DNA from: Channallabes apus
Lineage: Eukaryota > Chordata > Actinopteri > Siluriformes > Clariidae
Reading direction: 5' to 3'
DNA: 64,000 bases
NCBI GenBank assembly: GCA_030522415.1
Contig: CM060131.1
Coordinates: forward strand, 11,551,203-11,615,202
Part shown: piece by piece, positions 45,717-56,652 of the stretch
Layout: each line of letters opens with the position of its first letter
How positions within the stretch are numbered: position 1 is the stretch's first letter
Notes under the pieces: generated by a model
Seen by the model: the letters and a program-made list of their open reading frames with translations, nothing else
Databases searched by the model: none
Told to the model about the DNA's origin: nothing
Program-made: the position numbers and the translations under genes

Positions 45717-46193
45717 TTGGGCGTCCACATCTCCGAGGATCTGACTTGGACTGAGCATATCTGTGCTCAGACGAAAAGGGCAAAGCAGCGTCTGTACCAC
45801 CTGAGGCAGTTGAGGAAGTTTGGGGTTTCCCCTGCTGTCCTTAAGGCTTTCTACTCGGGTGCTGTTGAAAGCATCCTCACACAGAACATTTCATCCTGGT
45901 TTGGGAATAGCTGTGTACAGGACAGGAAAGCCCTCCAGAGAGTGATTCGGGCAGCTGAACGCTGCTGCAGGTTAACTCTCCCCTCCATGCAGGACATCTA
46001 CACCAGGAGATGTAAAACCAGGGCAGCTCGAATCATTAAAGACTTGTCGCACCCCAACAACAGACTGTTCAAACTTCTCCATTCAGGCAGAAGGTTCCGG
46101 GTCATTATGGCCAAAACGGAGAGACTCAGGAGGAGGTTTTATCCACAGGCGATTAGACTCCTCAACCAGGATGTGCCACTCTCCCGTTCATAG
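42852..46193 (+). pseudogene. L2-B ORF2 endonuclease-reverse transcriptase, broken
   Basis: Starts at ATG 42852 (ARPRPDAFLIAPYK). The endonuclease has ILLANVQSLENKLDDL, VAGDFNKANL and GKSDHNAI; the RT has NDYRPVALTS, FIDYSSAFNTIV, APKGCVLSP and FADDTVVLG. The frame is interrupted by TAA at about 43300-43302 (where the family has Glu) and TGA at 44265-44267 (where the family has Trp), then by the insertion at 45376. The rest resumes at 45715 (YLGVHISEDLTW) to the stop near 46193. Only two point stops in about 3 kb imply moderate age. Confidence 0.9.
45376..45714 (+). mobile_element. 3' fragment of another LINE, inside L2-B
   Basis: Encodes the C-terminal domain of a CR1/L2-like ORF2 (LASFGGRAFSISSPTLWNFI, then LKTYLFSSCF), then a 3' UTR (TTGTAAAGCGACCTTGAG and GGCGCTATATAAAATAAAC) and an ATT repeat. 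The host L2-B codons before (SSFK) and after (YLGVH) are directly consecutive, and no target duplication is visible. The inserted coding segment is in frame with the host. Confidence 0.85.
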
Positions 46194-46500
46194 GACTGGT
46201 ATCAGTTCACCCACACACTGCTGTGCTGACATTCCACACTGCACACTGCACTTTAGTCTGGACTGTAAGCATTACTTGCACTAACATTTTATCCTGCTCA
46301 TATACACACTTTATTATAATGTTTACATTTGCACCCCCCCCCCTTTTTTTTTTTTTTTCCAATTTCAATTTCTATTTATAGATTATTTCTTTTGTTTCTT
46401 GTTGTTTGCACAAAGTAGGAGCGGTTCAGGATACATTTAACTGCGTGTTGTACTTGTATAACTATGCATGTGACAAATAAAGAATCTTGAATCTTGAATC

Positions 46501-47150
46501 TTTATGAGTGGGTCCTACTACACATTGATTTAGTCCTACTGAGTCCAGTATGGACATAAATGCTGTTCTCAGAGGGTCTTCTGGATTCTCAAAATGAATA
46601 TTAAAATCTCCAGCAATTAACACAGAAACGACTAGGTTTTAGATGAAATCTGCAAATTCATTAAGAAATTCAGAATACGGCCCTGGAGGTCTGTAAATAA
46701 CAATTAGTGGAATCGACTGAGCTGACTTAATATACTTAAATATACTTATGTTACTATAAAGAATTTCATATGAATTAAATTTGTATCCGTGTTTTTATAC
46801 AGTAGACAGATTATCATTGTAAATAACTGCGACGCCTCCTCCTCTACCAGTTAACCGAGGCTGGTGTATGTAGCTGTATCCAGGAGGACTAGCTTCATTT
46901 AAAGCTACATACTCGTCCTGTTCAATCCAGGTTTCTGTTAAACAGAGTATATCAAACTCCTCATCTGTGATAATTTCATTAACAATAACTGCTTTTGATT
47001 CGAGAGATCTAATATTTAACAGTCCTAGCCTTCAGATCAGAGGTGTTGGCTGTGCATTCACTATGATCCGAGTTTGTGGTTTTTATGTTAATTAAATTAT
47101 TAAAACAGACTTTGAGTCTTTCTACATTTTTGCTTAGCTCGGGGAACAGA
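46501..47150 (-). pseudogene. ORF2 endonuclease N-terminal part of the broken LINE
   Basis: Minus-strand blocks include VLIAGDFNIHFENP and SILDSVGLNQCVVGPTH, the central motifs of the APE-type endonuclease. Frames are broken upstream. Confidence 0.8.
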
Positions 47151-47251
47151 CACAGTCTCAATATGCTGAACCCTGAGTGACGACTCTATGCAGCTTGGTA
47201 AGACGGTTGGTTTAGCCTGTCTGTCTGCTCCCTGGCCTGGGCTCTGGATTG

Positions 47252-48139
47252 TCACCGATTAACTAGGCCTCTTCTGAGACTATGAGCTATATTACAAGAA
47301 ATGAGAGCAGCACCTTCCCGAGTGGGATGGACACCGTCCCGTCCTAACAGGCCAGCTTTGCCCTCAAAGGTCTTCCAGTTATCTATGAAGCCCACATTAT
47401 TTTCGGAGCACCACCTGGACATCCAGCGGTTCAGCGACCATAACCTGCTGTAAGCTATGTCGCCACGTCTGACTAGGATGGGACCAGAGCATATTACTTC
47501 ATCAGACATCGCCTTCGCTAGTTTAAACACCACTGTAAAGTTACTCTTGCTAATCTCTGACTGACGAAGGCGTATATCATTAGCTCCAGCATGTACCACT
47601 ATCTTAGAGAACCTATACTGTCCTAGAGCCCTAAGATTACCTTCTATGTTCGGTGCTCTGGCTCCCGGGATACACCTAACCACTGTCGCTGGCGCCCCTA
47701 AAGGTCTAATTTCACGTGCCTCAGTATAGAGTCTCCTATAACCAGAGCTCTTTCAGATTTCTCAGCGGGTGTATGACTGAGGAGAGCAAACCTGTTGGAC
47801 ACGTGAAGCACTGAGGAGGTGTGCACCGGTGGGCTAGCCTTAGCGTTAGCTTTGGCTGAACAAGTATGGCGCCGAGTCGTCACCCACTCGCCCCGCTGTG
47901 AGGGCTCTAATGCCGGAGTCGGGGCTGGTTATCTCCGCCTGCGGCACCCAGACTGTCCGCTACGGGAATAACGCTGCTCTCGCGCTCTCTAAAGTCTGGA
48001 TGCGCTCCTCTAACGCTAATATCTCAGTCCGAGCGCTCACTAATACACACCTATCACAAATAAAGTTATCGCTTATGACGGAGGAAGAATGTCTAAACAT
48101 CCTGCACTCCACCCACTGAACGAGCTGAATGGTAGACAT
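47252..48139 (-). pseudogene. LINE ORF1: zinc-finger/coiled-coil/esterase protein, broken
   Basis: Likely ATG at 48137-48139 (MSTIQLVQWVECRMF). A Cys-containing segment (CRMFRHSS, then CDRCVL) precedes a short coiled coil (LALEERIQTLESARA). The esterase has ALVIGDSILRHV (nucleophile Ser block), VVHAGANDIRLRQSE (Asn block) and GRDGVHPTREGAALIS (Asp-His block), the SGNH hydrolase pattern. Stops and frameshifts near 47960 and 47690 split it. In ZfL2-type elements this protein is an RNA-binding chaperone needed for retrotransposition (family knowledge). Confidence 0.85.
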
Positions 48140-48601
48140 GATAACATACGTGAGTCCGAATTTAGTTGTTTGGAGCTGAATTCCGTTTGTTGTTAGAAGA
48201 AGAAACTCATGCGTTCTCCAAAAAGCGCAAAAAACGGGGAAAAAAGAGAAGTCCAATAGTATGAAGATGTAAAAACTAGTTGCTATTAATATTATTATTG
48301 TATAAATGAAACAGCTATTTAATTAAACGCTGATACAAACGCGAAACTTTCGTGACAATGATACAAAAACAAGAAGCCAATACAATACAACAATACAATT
48401 ATTTTTAAGTATGTTTAAAGATAAATGTAAAAAATTCTTAAAAACATGATGTTAATATACTTTTTTAAGTTGAGTCATACTTTATAAAGTTGTTCAGAGT
48501 ATCTAGAAACTTTGTTTTTATTAATATTCATGATGTCATGTTTCCCGGTGGTATAAATATGATGTGACACAGATGGCTATTTCTCTTATCCACTATTTAA
48601 C

Positions 48602-49640
48602 ATGGGAAAAACAAGAGAACACCCCATACAAGTAAGGCAGATTTGTGTCGACCTTCATAATTAAGGCAATGGCTACAAGAAAATAGCCACCCGCCTAACC
48701 TTGCCCATCATTAAATCATTAAAAAGTTTAAAACAACTGGAACAGCGACAATCAGGGCTGGATCAGGACCCAAGTTTAACTTGCCACAGGAGGAGGATGT
48801 TAAAAGTTAAAAATTGCAGTTTTTACTTGGAGGATGTTAAGAGAAGTAAAAAAAAAATCTCCAAAGCTTAATGTTAGAGAACTGCATAAAAAAGTGGCAT
48901 CTTGGGGTGACAAAGTCTCCATAACAAACATCACACTTTCTACAATACCTGCCAACAATCTCTCCCACGTAGCATGCAAGGAAAAAGCCTTTTCTCACCT
49001 ACAATCACAAACGTAATTGTCTGGATTTTTCTGGGACTTCAACTGCGATCATGTGCTCTGGTCAGATGAGACTAAGATAAAGCTTCTTGGCAACAAACAC
49101 TGTCTGGGTCTGGCGTAAAACAAAAGATGAGTATGCGGAAAAGCACCTCATACCAACTGTGAAGTATGGTGGAGAATCAGTGATGCTGTAGGCTGTTTCT
49201 CTTCCAAAGGCATCAGGGTGCATGGCATCATGAACTCTCTGAAATACCAAGCCATTTTAAATCAAAACCTGATGCCCTCTGTCAGAAAGCTGACGATGGT
49301 TGGGTCTTTCAGTAGGATACTGACCCAAAAATGTGGCAAAATCTACACAAAAATGGTTCAGCAGACACAAAATCAAGCTCCTTTCATGCCCATCTCAGTC
49401 TCCAGACCTCAACCCAATTAAAAACCAGTGGGGTAAGCTGAGGAGGAGACTGCATGAGAGGACACAGGACTCTAGAATGATCTAGAAAGATTGTCTAAAG
49501 AAGAATGGTCAAAGATTCCGCTATCTGTATTTTCCAATCTTGTAAAATGTTATAGGAGGAGATTAAGTGTTATCTTAGGGTTGCACAAATTATTAACATC
49601 ATGGGTGCCAATAACTGTGGCATACATGATTTCATGTAAA
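48602..49640 (+). mobile_element. Tc1-like transposon, heavily decayed
   Basis: From the ATG at 48602 (MGKTREHTIQVRQICVDLHN) a paired-like N-terminus is followed in shifting frames by LNVRELHKKVASWGD, VLWSDETKIKLLG (first catalytic Asp) and SLKYQAILNQNLMPSVRKL. Several stops and indels interrupt it and the second Asp region is scrambled. The terminal repeats were not clearly found. Confidence 0.85.
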
Positions 49641-50282
49641 AAAAAATTCTTAATGTGAGATTTTCATACTACATACTTTTTATATGATTGTACTTTCAGA
49701 ACACAGCAATCAAAAGGTCTTTTTTTCTAAAGAAACTATACTGTAAATAACACAAAGAAAGCCACTGTACCGTTTTATTACAATGCTATTTCACAACAAT
49801 TTCCTTCTATGACCCTCTTTTACAAACCCCAGAAAAAAAGTTTCTTTATACAAATATCCAACTGCACAAATGTTTTCCATGGCTTCCCATTGGTACTCTT
49901 TCTTTGAAGAGTTTGAGAAAGGATAGATCAGGACCAAAATACACCAGATAAACATTACAGGGTTATTTATCGACATGAGTTGCAAAGGGGAAAAAACACC
50001 TTGGTCCTTTTAGCTGGCAAGACCTGAAACAGCACACAGTGCATGGCATACACACATGGCCTCCCTCAATAAGAATTGAACAGCCCTTTTTCTTTACTTC
50101 TGTGGACAGGAAACCACTTTGCCAACACAAAGAATTACATATTTATTCTAATAATTTGGTATGCAGTGGTAGAGCTAATTAATATACACTGTGTTATGCT
50201 GGTGCAGATTGTACCGGTATCATAAAAAGAAATTTGTCATACTGAGTCATAAAATATGTGCCCCTTTCTTTATCATTATGTT
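49641..50282. repeat. unnamed repeat R (uninterrupted copy) and flank
   Basis: 49841-50200 matches the two halves flanking the Harbinger insertion at 27.5 and 31.8 kb. 49680-49800 resembles 24990-25110. No coding potential. Confidence 0.65.
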
Positions 50283-50503
50283 TGTCACGTTTTCTTTGCT
50301 GTCATTTGTGTGTGTGTGGAATAACTGCAGTGGCGAGCTGGCGGTTCGATAATGACTTTTATTTATTTCAAGCACAAAACAAAAGTAAAGCTCTCTACTT
50401 TGAGGCCTCATAAACTTTACTGATTTACTTTCACCAACATGAACAGATTCGCCCAACTTATAATATATACAACAACAAGAATCTACATAACTAAAGATAG
50501 ACA

Positions 50504-50524
50504 CCTGACTGAAGTTCAGTCAGG
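50504..50524. repeat. 10-bp-arm hairpin next to the solo-LTR TATA box
   Basis: CCTGACTGAA and TTCAGTCAGG around one G form a perfect inverted repeat directly downstream of the minus-strand TATA-like box. Confidence 0.8.
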
Positions 50525-50635
50525 CTATTTATAATTAACCTAATTACGTTCCTTGGTTCAGGTGAAAGCCTATGGCACCTGACCGAGGTGCAACCTGGGA
50601 ACTGAAGTTTCTTGAACATAACCAACAAAACATAA

Positions 50636-51085
50636 TGTAACATCTGGACCACCACGGCCTCAGAGAAGATCCGGTTCCCCGGACTACTGAGCCGCCGCTT
50701 TTGTCTCCCCCTAGTGTGTCTGTGTGTATATGTCAGTCTTGATTACCTGTAGGTAGTATCACCTGTGTCTCCCCTTTGTGTGCACCTATATAAACCGGCC
50801 GACCCCGGAGCCACCCGTTCGTCCACCGTCGTGAATGCTAAAAGTCTGTTTGTCTGTGTTGCTTTTGAAAACGCTGACTAAGCCTGCTTAAATTTCCAGG
50901 ACTGATTCGTGAGGCAGGAGAGGGGTCATAACCCCGGGACAAAGCATCAGCGTGAACACACAAGAAAAGGCACTGAGTGGGGAGTTATTGGTGGGATTTC
51001 TGTTTTTGGGTTTATTCGTGTAAATAAAGACACTGTCATTTTCACGTGCACTTGCGTCCACCTCTTACAAGAAGGAAACATGACA
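50636..51085 (+). repeat. Sushi-2 5' LTR
   Basis: TATATAAA at 50787-50794; the putative RNA start and primer segment GTTCGTCCA at 50817-50825 lies 31 nt from the TATA start; AATAAA near 51023; ends ATGACA. Confidence 0.93.
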
Positions 51086-51087
51086 GA

Positions 51088-51096
51088 TGGACGAAC
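51088..51096 (+). promoter_or_regulatory. Sushi-2 self-primer binding site
   Basis: TGGACGAAC, two bases after the 5' LTR, is complementary to GTTCGTCCA at 50817-50825. It differs from the Sushi-1 site by one base with a matching change in the LTR. Confidence 0.8.
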
Positions 51097-54000
51097 CTAT
51101 CAGGACGCAGCAGGTGTCGCCCTGCCGGAGGAGGAGAATCCGATGCGTTATATCGAGAAACAACAGCTCCAGATCGAAGGGCTCGCACGAGCGGTGAGCG
51201 ACCTGGCCCACAGTGTGAAAAATCTGGCCTTCCCGGACCCCTCAGCACTGGCTGGGGCACCGCGAAGCGCCACACCCTCACCACCTCGTGCCACCCCCCC
51301 GGAAAGATATGCCGGCGATCCGGAGGGGTGTAAGCGATTTTTTCTGGCCTGTGAACTTTACCTGTCGGATTACCCCGACATGACGGACACCCAGCGAATC
51401 CGCTTCGTCATCCAGCAGCTCACAGGTCCGGCCATGGATTGGGCCGCGGCCATTTGGAGCGAAGGCGGGGAGCTCACATCCCGGTATCGACGGTTCATGG
51501 AGGCAATGAAGGCGGTGTTTGACCATCCGGACCAGGGGCGTTCCGGGGAACAGCGTCTCATGCGGCTGAGGCAAGGGAATGTCCCGGTGGCGGATTACGC
51601 CATCAAATTCCGAGTCATGGCTGCGGAGAGTGGCTGGTGCGAGCGGAGCCTGCTCGCGCGGTTCTGCGATGGACTCCAGCCAGAAATCCAGCTCGAGCTG
51701 GCGTGCCGGGACACCAACCTCTCGCTGGACGAAACCATCAGCCTGGCTATCAAGCTCGACCAGCATCTTCGCAGCCAGCGCCAGCGACCATCCACCAGGG
51801 CAGCACCACCTCGCCCCTACAACACACCCTGAAAACCTCCTCACGATACGGGAGAAACAGCTCGGCCCGAGCCCATGGACGTGAGCAGTTCCCGCCTCCC
51901 GATCGCGGAAAGAAGAAGGCGCATCACAGCGGGCCTGTGTCTGTACTGTGTGTGTGTGGGGGGGGGCACCAGATCAAGGACTGCCCGTTACTCAAAGTAA
52001 CGTCACGCACACCGCCCCGCACGCATCATCCTTTTTGTCTAAAAGCACAACTGTCTTTTTTAACTCTGTTGTATCTGTCTTCCCTTTAGTAGATTCCGGG
52101 GCGGCTGGGAACTTCATCTCCTCTGCTTTGGTTTCCGCGCTGTGAGCTCCCGTGTCGAAGCTTCCACAACCGATACCAGTTAAAGCTCTAGATGGCCGTG
52201 AGTTAGACCAATCGCCTATTAAATTAATCACAGCGCCATTGCGGTTAACTTTCCCCGATCACACGGAGGAGCTAAAATTCTTCGTACTACCTCAGTCTGA
52301 TCATTCCGTCGTGCTAGGTCTCCCCTGGCTTAGCGCCCATAACCCTAATTTCAATTGGGCTCAATCAAGTGTCGTTTCATGGTCCCCTAGATGCGCAAAA
52401 TCTTGTACACCGCCCACAGTGATGGTCCAAACCACCACCATAGAAAGTCCGAATGCCCCACATAAAATTAACGTGCCATCAGAGTATGTGAAGTTTGAAC
52501 ATGTGCTAGGGCTGCTGCACGACTTCCCCCTCATCGCCCGTGGGACTGCGTGATCGAGTTGCTGCCGGGGAAAGCACCTCCTTGCTCGCGCATTTATCCA
52601 TTGTCAGTGGCGGAAACCAGGGCCATGGAGGAATACGTGAGCGAGGCACTCCAGCAGGGGCTCATCAGCAGGTCCACGTCACCCGCCTCGGCAGGTTTTT
52701 TTTTCATAGAGAAGAAAGGGGGGGGGGCCTTCGGCCCTGTATAGATTATCGGGGACTCAATGCAGTAACCGTAAAATATAAGCACCCACTGCCCCTGGTT
52801 CCGGCCGCATTAGACCAGCTCCGAGGCGCCTCCATTTTCACCAAACTCGACCTCCGCAGCGCATATAACCTCGTTCGTGTGCGTAAGGGTGATGAATGGA
52901 AGACTGCGTTTAGCACTACATCTGGGAATTACCAATATAACGTGATGGCATATGGACTGGTGAACGCACCTGCGGTGTTTCAGGGGTTCATGAATGACTT
53001 GTTTAGGGATATGTACAACCGTTTTGTCATAATATACTTAGATGACATCCTAGTATATTCGCGGGCATATTCCGAGCACGTCAGTCATGTAACGGCCGTC
53101 CTTCATCGCCTGCGCAAACACGGGCTCTATGTGAAGGCAGAGAAATGCACATTTCATCAACGGGAGGTGGCATTTCTCGGCTATCACATAGGGCCACTGG
53201 GGGTCGAAATGGAGTCAGCCAAAGTCGCGGCCGTGCAACAATGGCCGGAACCCACGACAGTGAAGGAGCTACAGAGATTCCTGGGGTTTGCCAATTTTTA
53301 TAGGCGCTTTATCCGGGGCTTCAGCATGGTGGCAGCACCACTCACGTCACTATTGGCAGGTAAGCCGAAACGCCTCCGTGAGTTCCCAGTGGAAGCGCGT
53401 GAGGCGTTTACACGACTCAAAACAGCATTTACTACAGCGCCTATTTTAAAACTACCGTACCCGGATAAGCCTTTTATAGTAGAGGTCGATGCGTCCGAGG
53501 TAGGGATAGGAGCAGTGCTGTCACAGCGCCATGGCCACCCCGAGAAACTCTACCCTTGCGCTTTCTTCTCTAGGAAATTAACACCTGCCGAGCGGAATTA
53601 TGATATCGGTAACAGAGAGCTACTAGCAGTAAAAGCGGCGTTAGGGGAGTGGCGACACTGGCTGGAGGGGGCGAAACACTCATTCACGGTACTCACTGAT
53701 CACCGTAACCTTGAGTACCTCCAACAGGCAAAAAGACTCACGTCAAGCCAGCTGGGCGCTCTTTTTCACGCGTTTCAGGTTTGTGATAACGTACCGCCCC
53801 GGTTCAAAAAACATCAAAGCGGACGCGCTCTCCCGCTATTATCCATCGGCGGAGCCAATTACCAATCCGGAACCAATTCTCCCCTCGCCACTCGTAGTGG
53901 CTCCTGTTATGTGGAATATCGAGTCGGAGATAGCTCAGTGGGCACGGTCCAACCCCGTGCCTAGGGGCTGCCCTCCGAATCGACTCTATGTGCCGGAGTC

Positions 54001-55394
54001 ACTTCGCGAACGAGTGACGATTGAGGCTCATACGAGCCTAACATCAGGACACCCCGGCGTCACACGCACCAACCACCTGTTAGAACCAAAGTTCTGGTGG
54101 CCAAAAATGCGAGAAACCGTGGAAAAGGTCGTTCTGTCTTGCGCCATCTGTGCGACTACAAAAAACCCCCGTCGCCTACCAGTTGGTAAACTAACGCCCC
54201 TCCCGGTGCCGAACAGACCGTGGTCCCATATCGCAGTGGACTTTGTCACGGACCTGCCGGTCTCGAACGGGTACACCACGGTGCTCATGGTAATAGATAG
54301 GTTCTCCAAGGGATGTAGATTTATCCCGTTTCGTTCCCTTCCGTCAGCCCTCCAGGTGGCAGAAACCCTATTCACTTCAGTGTTTCGTTGCTACGGCATT
54401 CCCGAAGATATTGTATCAGATCGTGGTCCCCAATTTATCACCAAGGTCTGGAAAGCATTCTTTCAGAAATTGGGGACCACTGTTAGCCTAACGTCGGGCT
54501 ATCACCCCGAATCTAATGGGCAGGCAGAGCGGACTGTTCAAGAACTCGGGAGATATCATTCGAGCATATTGTAGCAGCAGACAGCATGAATGGGCTGACT
54601 GCCTACTCTGGGCGGAATATGCACAAAATTCGCTACGCCACTCCTCTACCAGCCTAACGCCGTTTCAGTGCATATTAGGCTATCAACCTCCGCTGTGTCC
54701 ATGGGACGCCACTCCCACCGAAGTACCTGTGGTGGACGAGTGGTTTAGTAAAGCGGAAAAGGTGTGGGAAGACGCACACACAAAAATCTCCCGCGCAGTG
54801 CAGCGCTTCAAAAGGTATGCCGATAGACGGCGACGGGAAAGTCCTCCGCTCCAGGTAGGCGATCGGGTGTGGCTCTCGACACGGGACCTTCACCTCAACC
54901 TCCCCTGCAAGAAACTCTCCCCCAGGTTCATCGGCCCATTTCCCATATCACCGCAAATAAACCCCGTTTCATATAGACTCTCACTCCCTACACATATTCG
55001 CATTAACCCCGTTTTCCATATTTCTCTTCTCAGGCCGGTGGTCCGGGGCCCACTGGACGAAGGAACAGCGGAACCTTCACTCCCTGGGGCCGTGGACATC
55101 GGGGGCACCTCCGCGTTCCGGGTAAAGGAACTACTGGACTCACGGAGGAGAGCAGGTGCATTGCAATACTTAGTCGAGTGGGAGGGGTACGGCCCGGAGG
55201 AGCGGAGCTGGGTCCCGGCCCGGGACATACTGAGTCAAGAACTCATTACGGATTTCCACAGGGCACGGCCGGATCGCCCGGCTCCGCGACCACCGGGCCG
55301 CCCCGCCCGCCGGCATCTCCATCAAGCAGGTGCATCCTCACTCCCTCCGACGGCGCGTAGGGGGCGCCCTCGCCTCCCTCAGGAGGCCGGTTCT

Positions 55395-55405
55395 GGGAGA
55401 GGGGG
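55395..55405 (+). promoter_or_regulatory. Sushi-2 polypurine tract
   Basis: GGGAGAGGGGG followed by TAC and the 3' LTR, the same layout as Sushi-1. Confidence 0.85.
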
Positions 55406-55408
55406 TAC

Positions 55409-55849
55409 TGTAACATCTGGACCACCACGGCCTCAGAGAAGATCCGGTTCCCCGGACTACTGAGCCGCCACTTTTGTCTCCCCCTAGTGTGTCTGTGTGT
55501 ATATGTCAGTCTTGGTTACCTGTAGGTAGTATCACCTGTGTCTCCCCTTTGTGTGCACCTATATAAACCGGCCGACCCCGGAGCCACCCGTTCATCCACC
55601 GTCGTGAATGCTAAAAGTCTGTTTGTCTCTGTTGCTTTTGAAAACGCTGACTAAGCCTGCTTAAATTCCAGGACTGATTCGTGAGGCAGGAGAGGGGTCA
55701 TAACAAAGCATCAGCGTGAACACACAAGAAAAGGCACTGAGTGGGGAGTTATTGTTGGGATTTCTGTCTTTGGGTTTATTCGTGTAAATAAAGACACTGT
55801 CATTTTCACCTGCACTTGCGTCCGCCTCTTACAAGAAGGAAACATGACA
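55409..55849 (+). repeat. Sushi-2 3' LTR
   Basis: 441 bp. The primer segment here reads GTTCATCCA, a one-base difference from the 5' LTR copy. The stop of the pol frame lies at 55461-55463. Confidence 0.93.
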
Positions 55850-55914
55850 CATAAGTAAAACTACAAACAAGTCTGGGCCTTTGTCGCCCTCTAGGTTAAC
55901 CCTTACAATGTAGT

Positions 55915-55919
<5 letters not shown>

Positions 55920-55979
<60 letters not shown>
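55920..55979. repeat. TA microsatellite
   Basis: Pure TA run of about 60 bp. Confidence 0.95.
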
Positions 55980-55980
<1 letters not shown>

Positions 55981-56196
55981 CTTAGCTCCCAATATAAAAA
56001 AATGCAAACATGAACAGTATATTCTGTTTATTGAACTTAAATTCAAGCCTCTTACGACATGAAATTGAAGAATAACAGATTCAGTACAACCGAACTGATT
56101 CTGATATTAAAAATACAGCAACTCAGAACATTTATAATTTTAGTGTTATTATGTGTACTATTATCAGGTATTATTATTCATTATGTATTATTATAT

Positions 56197-56245
56197 CAGA
56201 ATTCTGAGTTAGGACAATGGACTCTTGTCCTAACTCAGAATTCTG
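56197..56245. repeat. perfect 21-bp-arm hairpin
   Basis: Left arm 56197-56217 and right arm 56225-56245 are exact reverse complements (CAGAATTCTGAGTTAGGAC at the outer side) around a 7-base loop TGGACTC. Confidence 0.95.
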
Positions 56246-56267
56246 GTCTATCTTGTTGTGTTGACTC

Positions 56268-56400
56268 TTTATATTCATTCATTTTCTATACCGCTTAATC
56301 CTGTGTTCAGGGTCGCGGGGGACCTGGAGCCTATCCCAGGAGACTTCGGGCACTAGGCGGGGTACACCCTGGACAGGGTGCCAATCCATCGAGGGCCCAC
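56268..56400 (-). mobile_element. V-SINE 3' fragment
   Basis: Reverse-complement match to the SINE at 19961-20096 (CAGGGTCGCGGGGGACCTGG, then GGCGGGGTACACCCTGG and AGGGTGCCAATCCATCG), with an ATTC repeat at its left end. Confidence 0.88.
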
Positions 56401-56652
56401 ACACATACACACATATTTTATTATTTATTACATTAGATTTTAATAGTGATTACTTTTTTTTATATAATCAGTAAATAACCTATGCGAAAGGGGCAAACAT
56501 TCTCATCCTGTTGAGAAGCAATAACCCGGGCCGGTTAGCAGCCACATGGAGTAGGACGTGTTAGACAGGTGCTCCGACAATCTTGAATTTCTTTACTCCC
56601 TTACTCGTCTTTAAATGTTAAATTAAATCTTTACTCTACAATAACTCAATAC

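Larger units (their letters stand above)
42848..46500 (+). mobile_element. L2-type LINE (L2-B), TSD TTTA
   Basis: The reading of the surrounding LINE (PTHK, then AGHTLDLI) is restored if 42848-46500 is removed, leaving TTTA at 42844-42847 and 46501-46504 as the duplication. The 3' end is a TTGAATC repeat. It is related to L2-C but a different subfamily by tail and sequence. A LINE 3' fragment interrupts it at 45376-45714. Confidence 0.9.
32330..48260 (-). mobile_element. L2-type LINE with esterase ORF1, broken by three insertions
   Basis: Fragments 32330-35795, 41138-41593, 42815-42847 and 46501-48260 are collinear parts of one minus-strand element. From 5' to 3': ORF1 (zinc-finger-like, coiled coil, esterase), ORF2 endonuclease, RT, C-terminal domain, long 3' UTR and a TTGAATTGAA tail at 32330-32345. 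ORF1 with an SGNH esterase is known from CR1/L2 elements such as zebrafish ZfL2-1. The insertions are Sushi-1, a hAT element and L2-B, each with its own target duplication. About 34990-35460 is non-matching sequence that may be a fourth small insertion. All frames are decayed. Confidence 0.88.
51080..55463 (+). pseudogene. Sushi-2 gag-pol, multiply broken
   Basis: ATG at 51080 inside the 5' LTR (MTDGRTYQDAAG). Gag is open to a stop at about 51830. Later pieces lie in changing frames: zinc knuckle (GHQIKDCPL near 51970), protease DSGAAGNFIS near 52090, RT and RNase H in 52540-53750 (YLDDILVYS near 53035, [12 protein letters not shown] near 53485), integrase near 54000-54560 ([23 protein letters not shown]) and the chromodomain near 55160-55215. 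The frame ends at 55463, 55 bp inside the 3' LTR, as in Sushi-1. At least five frame changes; one coincides with a G10 run near 52720. A site around 52140 carries TGA. Confidence 0.92.
50636..55849 (+). mobile_element. Sushi-2: Ty3/Gypsy (sushi-type) retrotransposon, TSD CATAA
   Basis: LTRs at 50636-51085 (450 bp) and 55409-55849 (441 bp) differ by a deletion of about 8 bp and a few substitutions. CATAA flanks at 50631-50635 and 55850-55854. It has the same gene order and layout as Sushi-1 but clearly different LTRs, so it belongs to a related family. LTR divergence and broken frames make it older than Sushi-1. Confidence 0.95.
50283..55907 (-). mobile_element. solo LTR split by Sushi-2
   Basis: 50283-50635 plus 55855-55907, joined without Sushi-2, give about 406 bp with minus-strand ends TGTAAGGGTT and AACGTGACA. 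TATA-like TTATAAATAG lies at 50525-50534 and AATAAATAAA near 50358-50367 (minus). The flanks ATGTT and ATGTA match at four of five bases. No interior remains. Probably another Ty3/Gypsy family. Confidence 0.7.
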
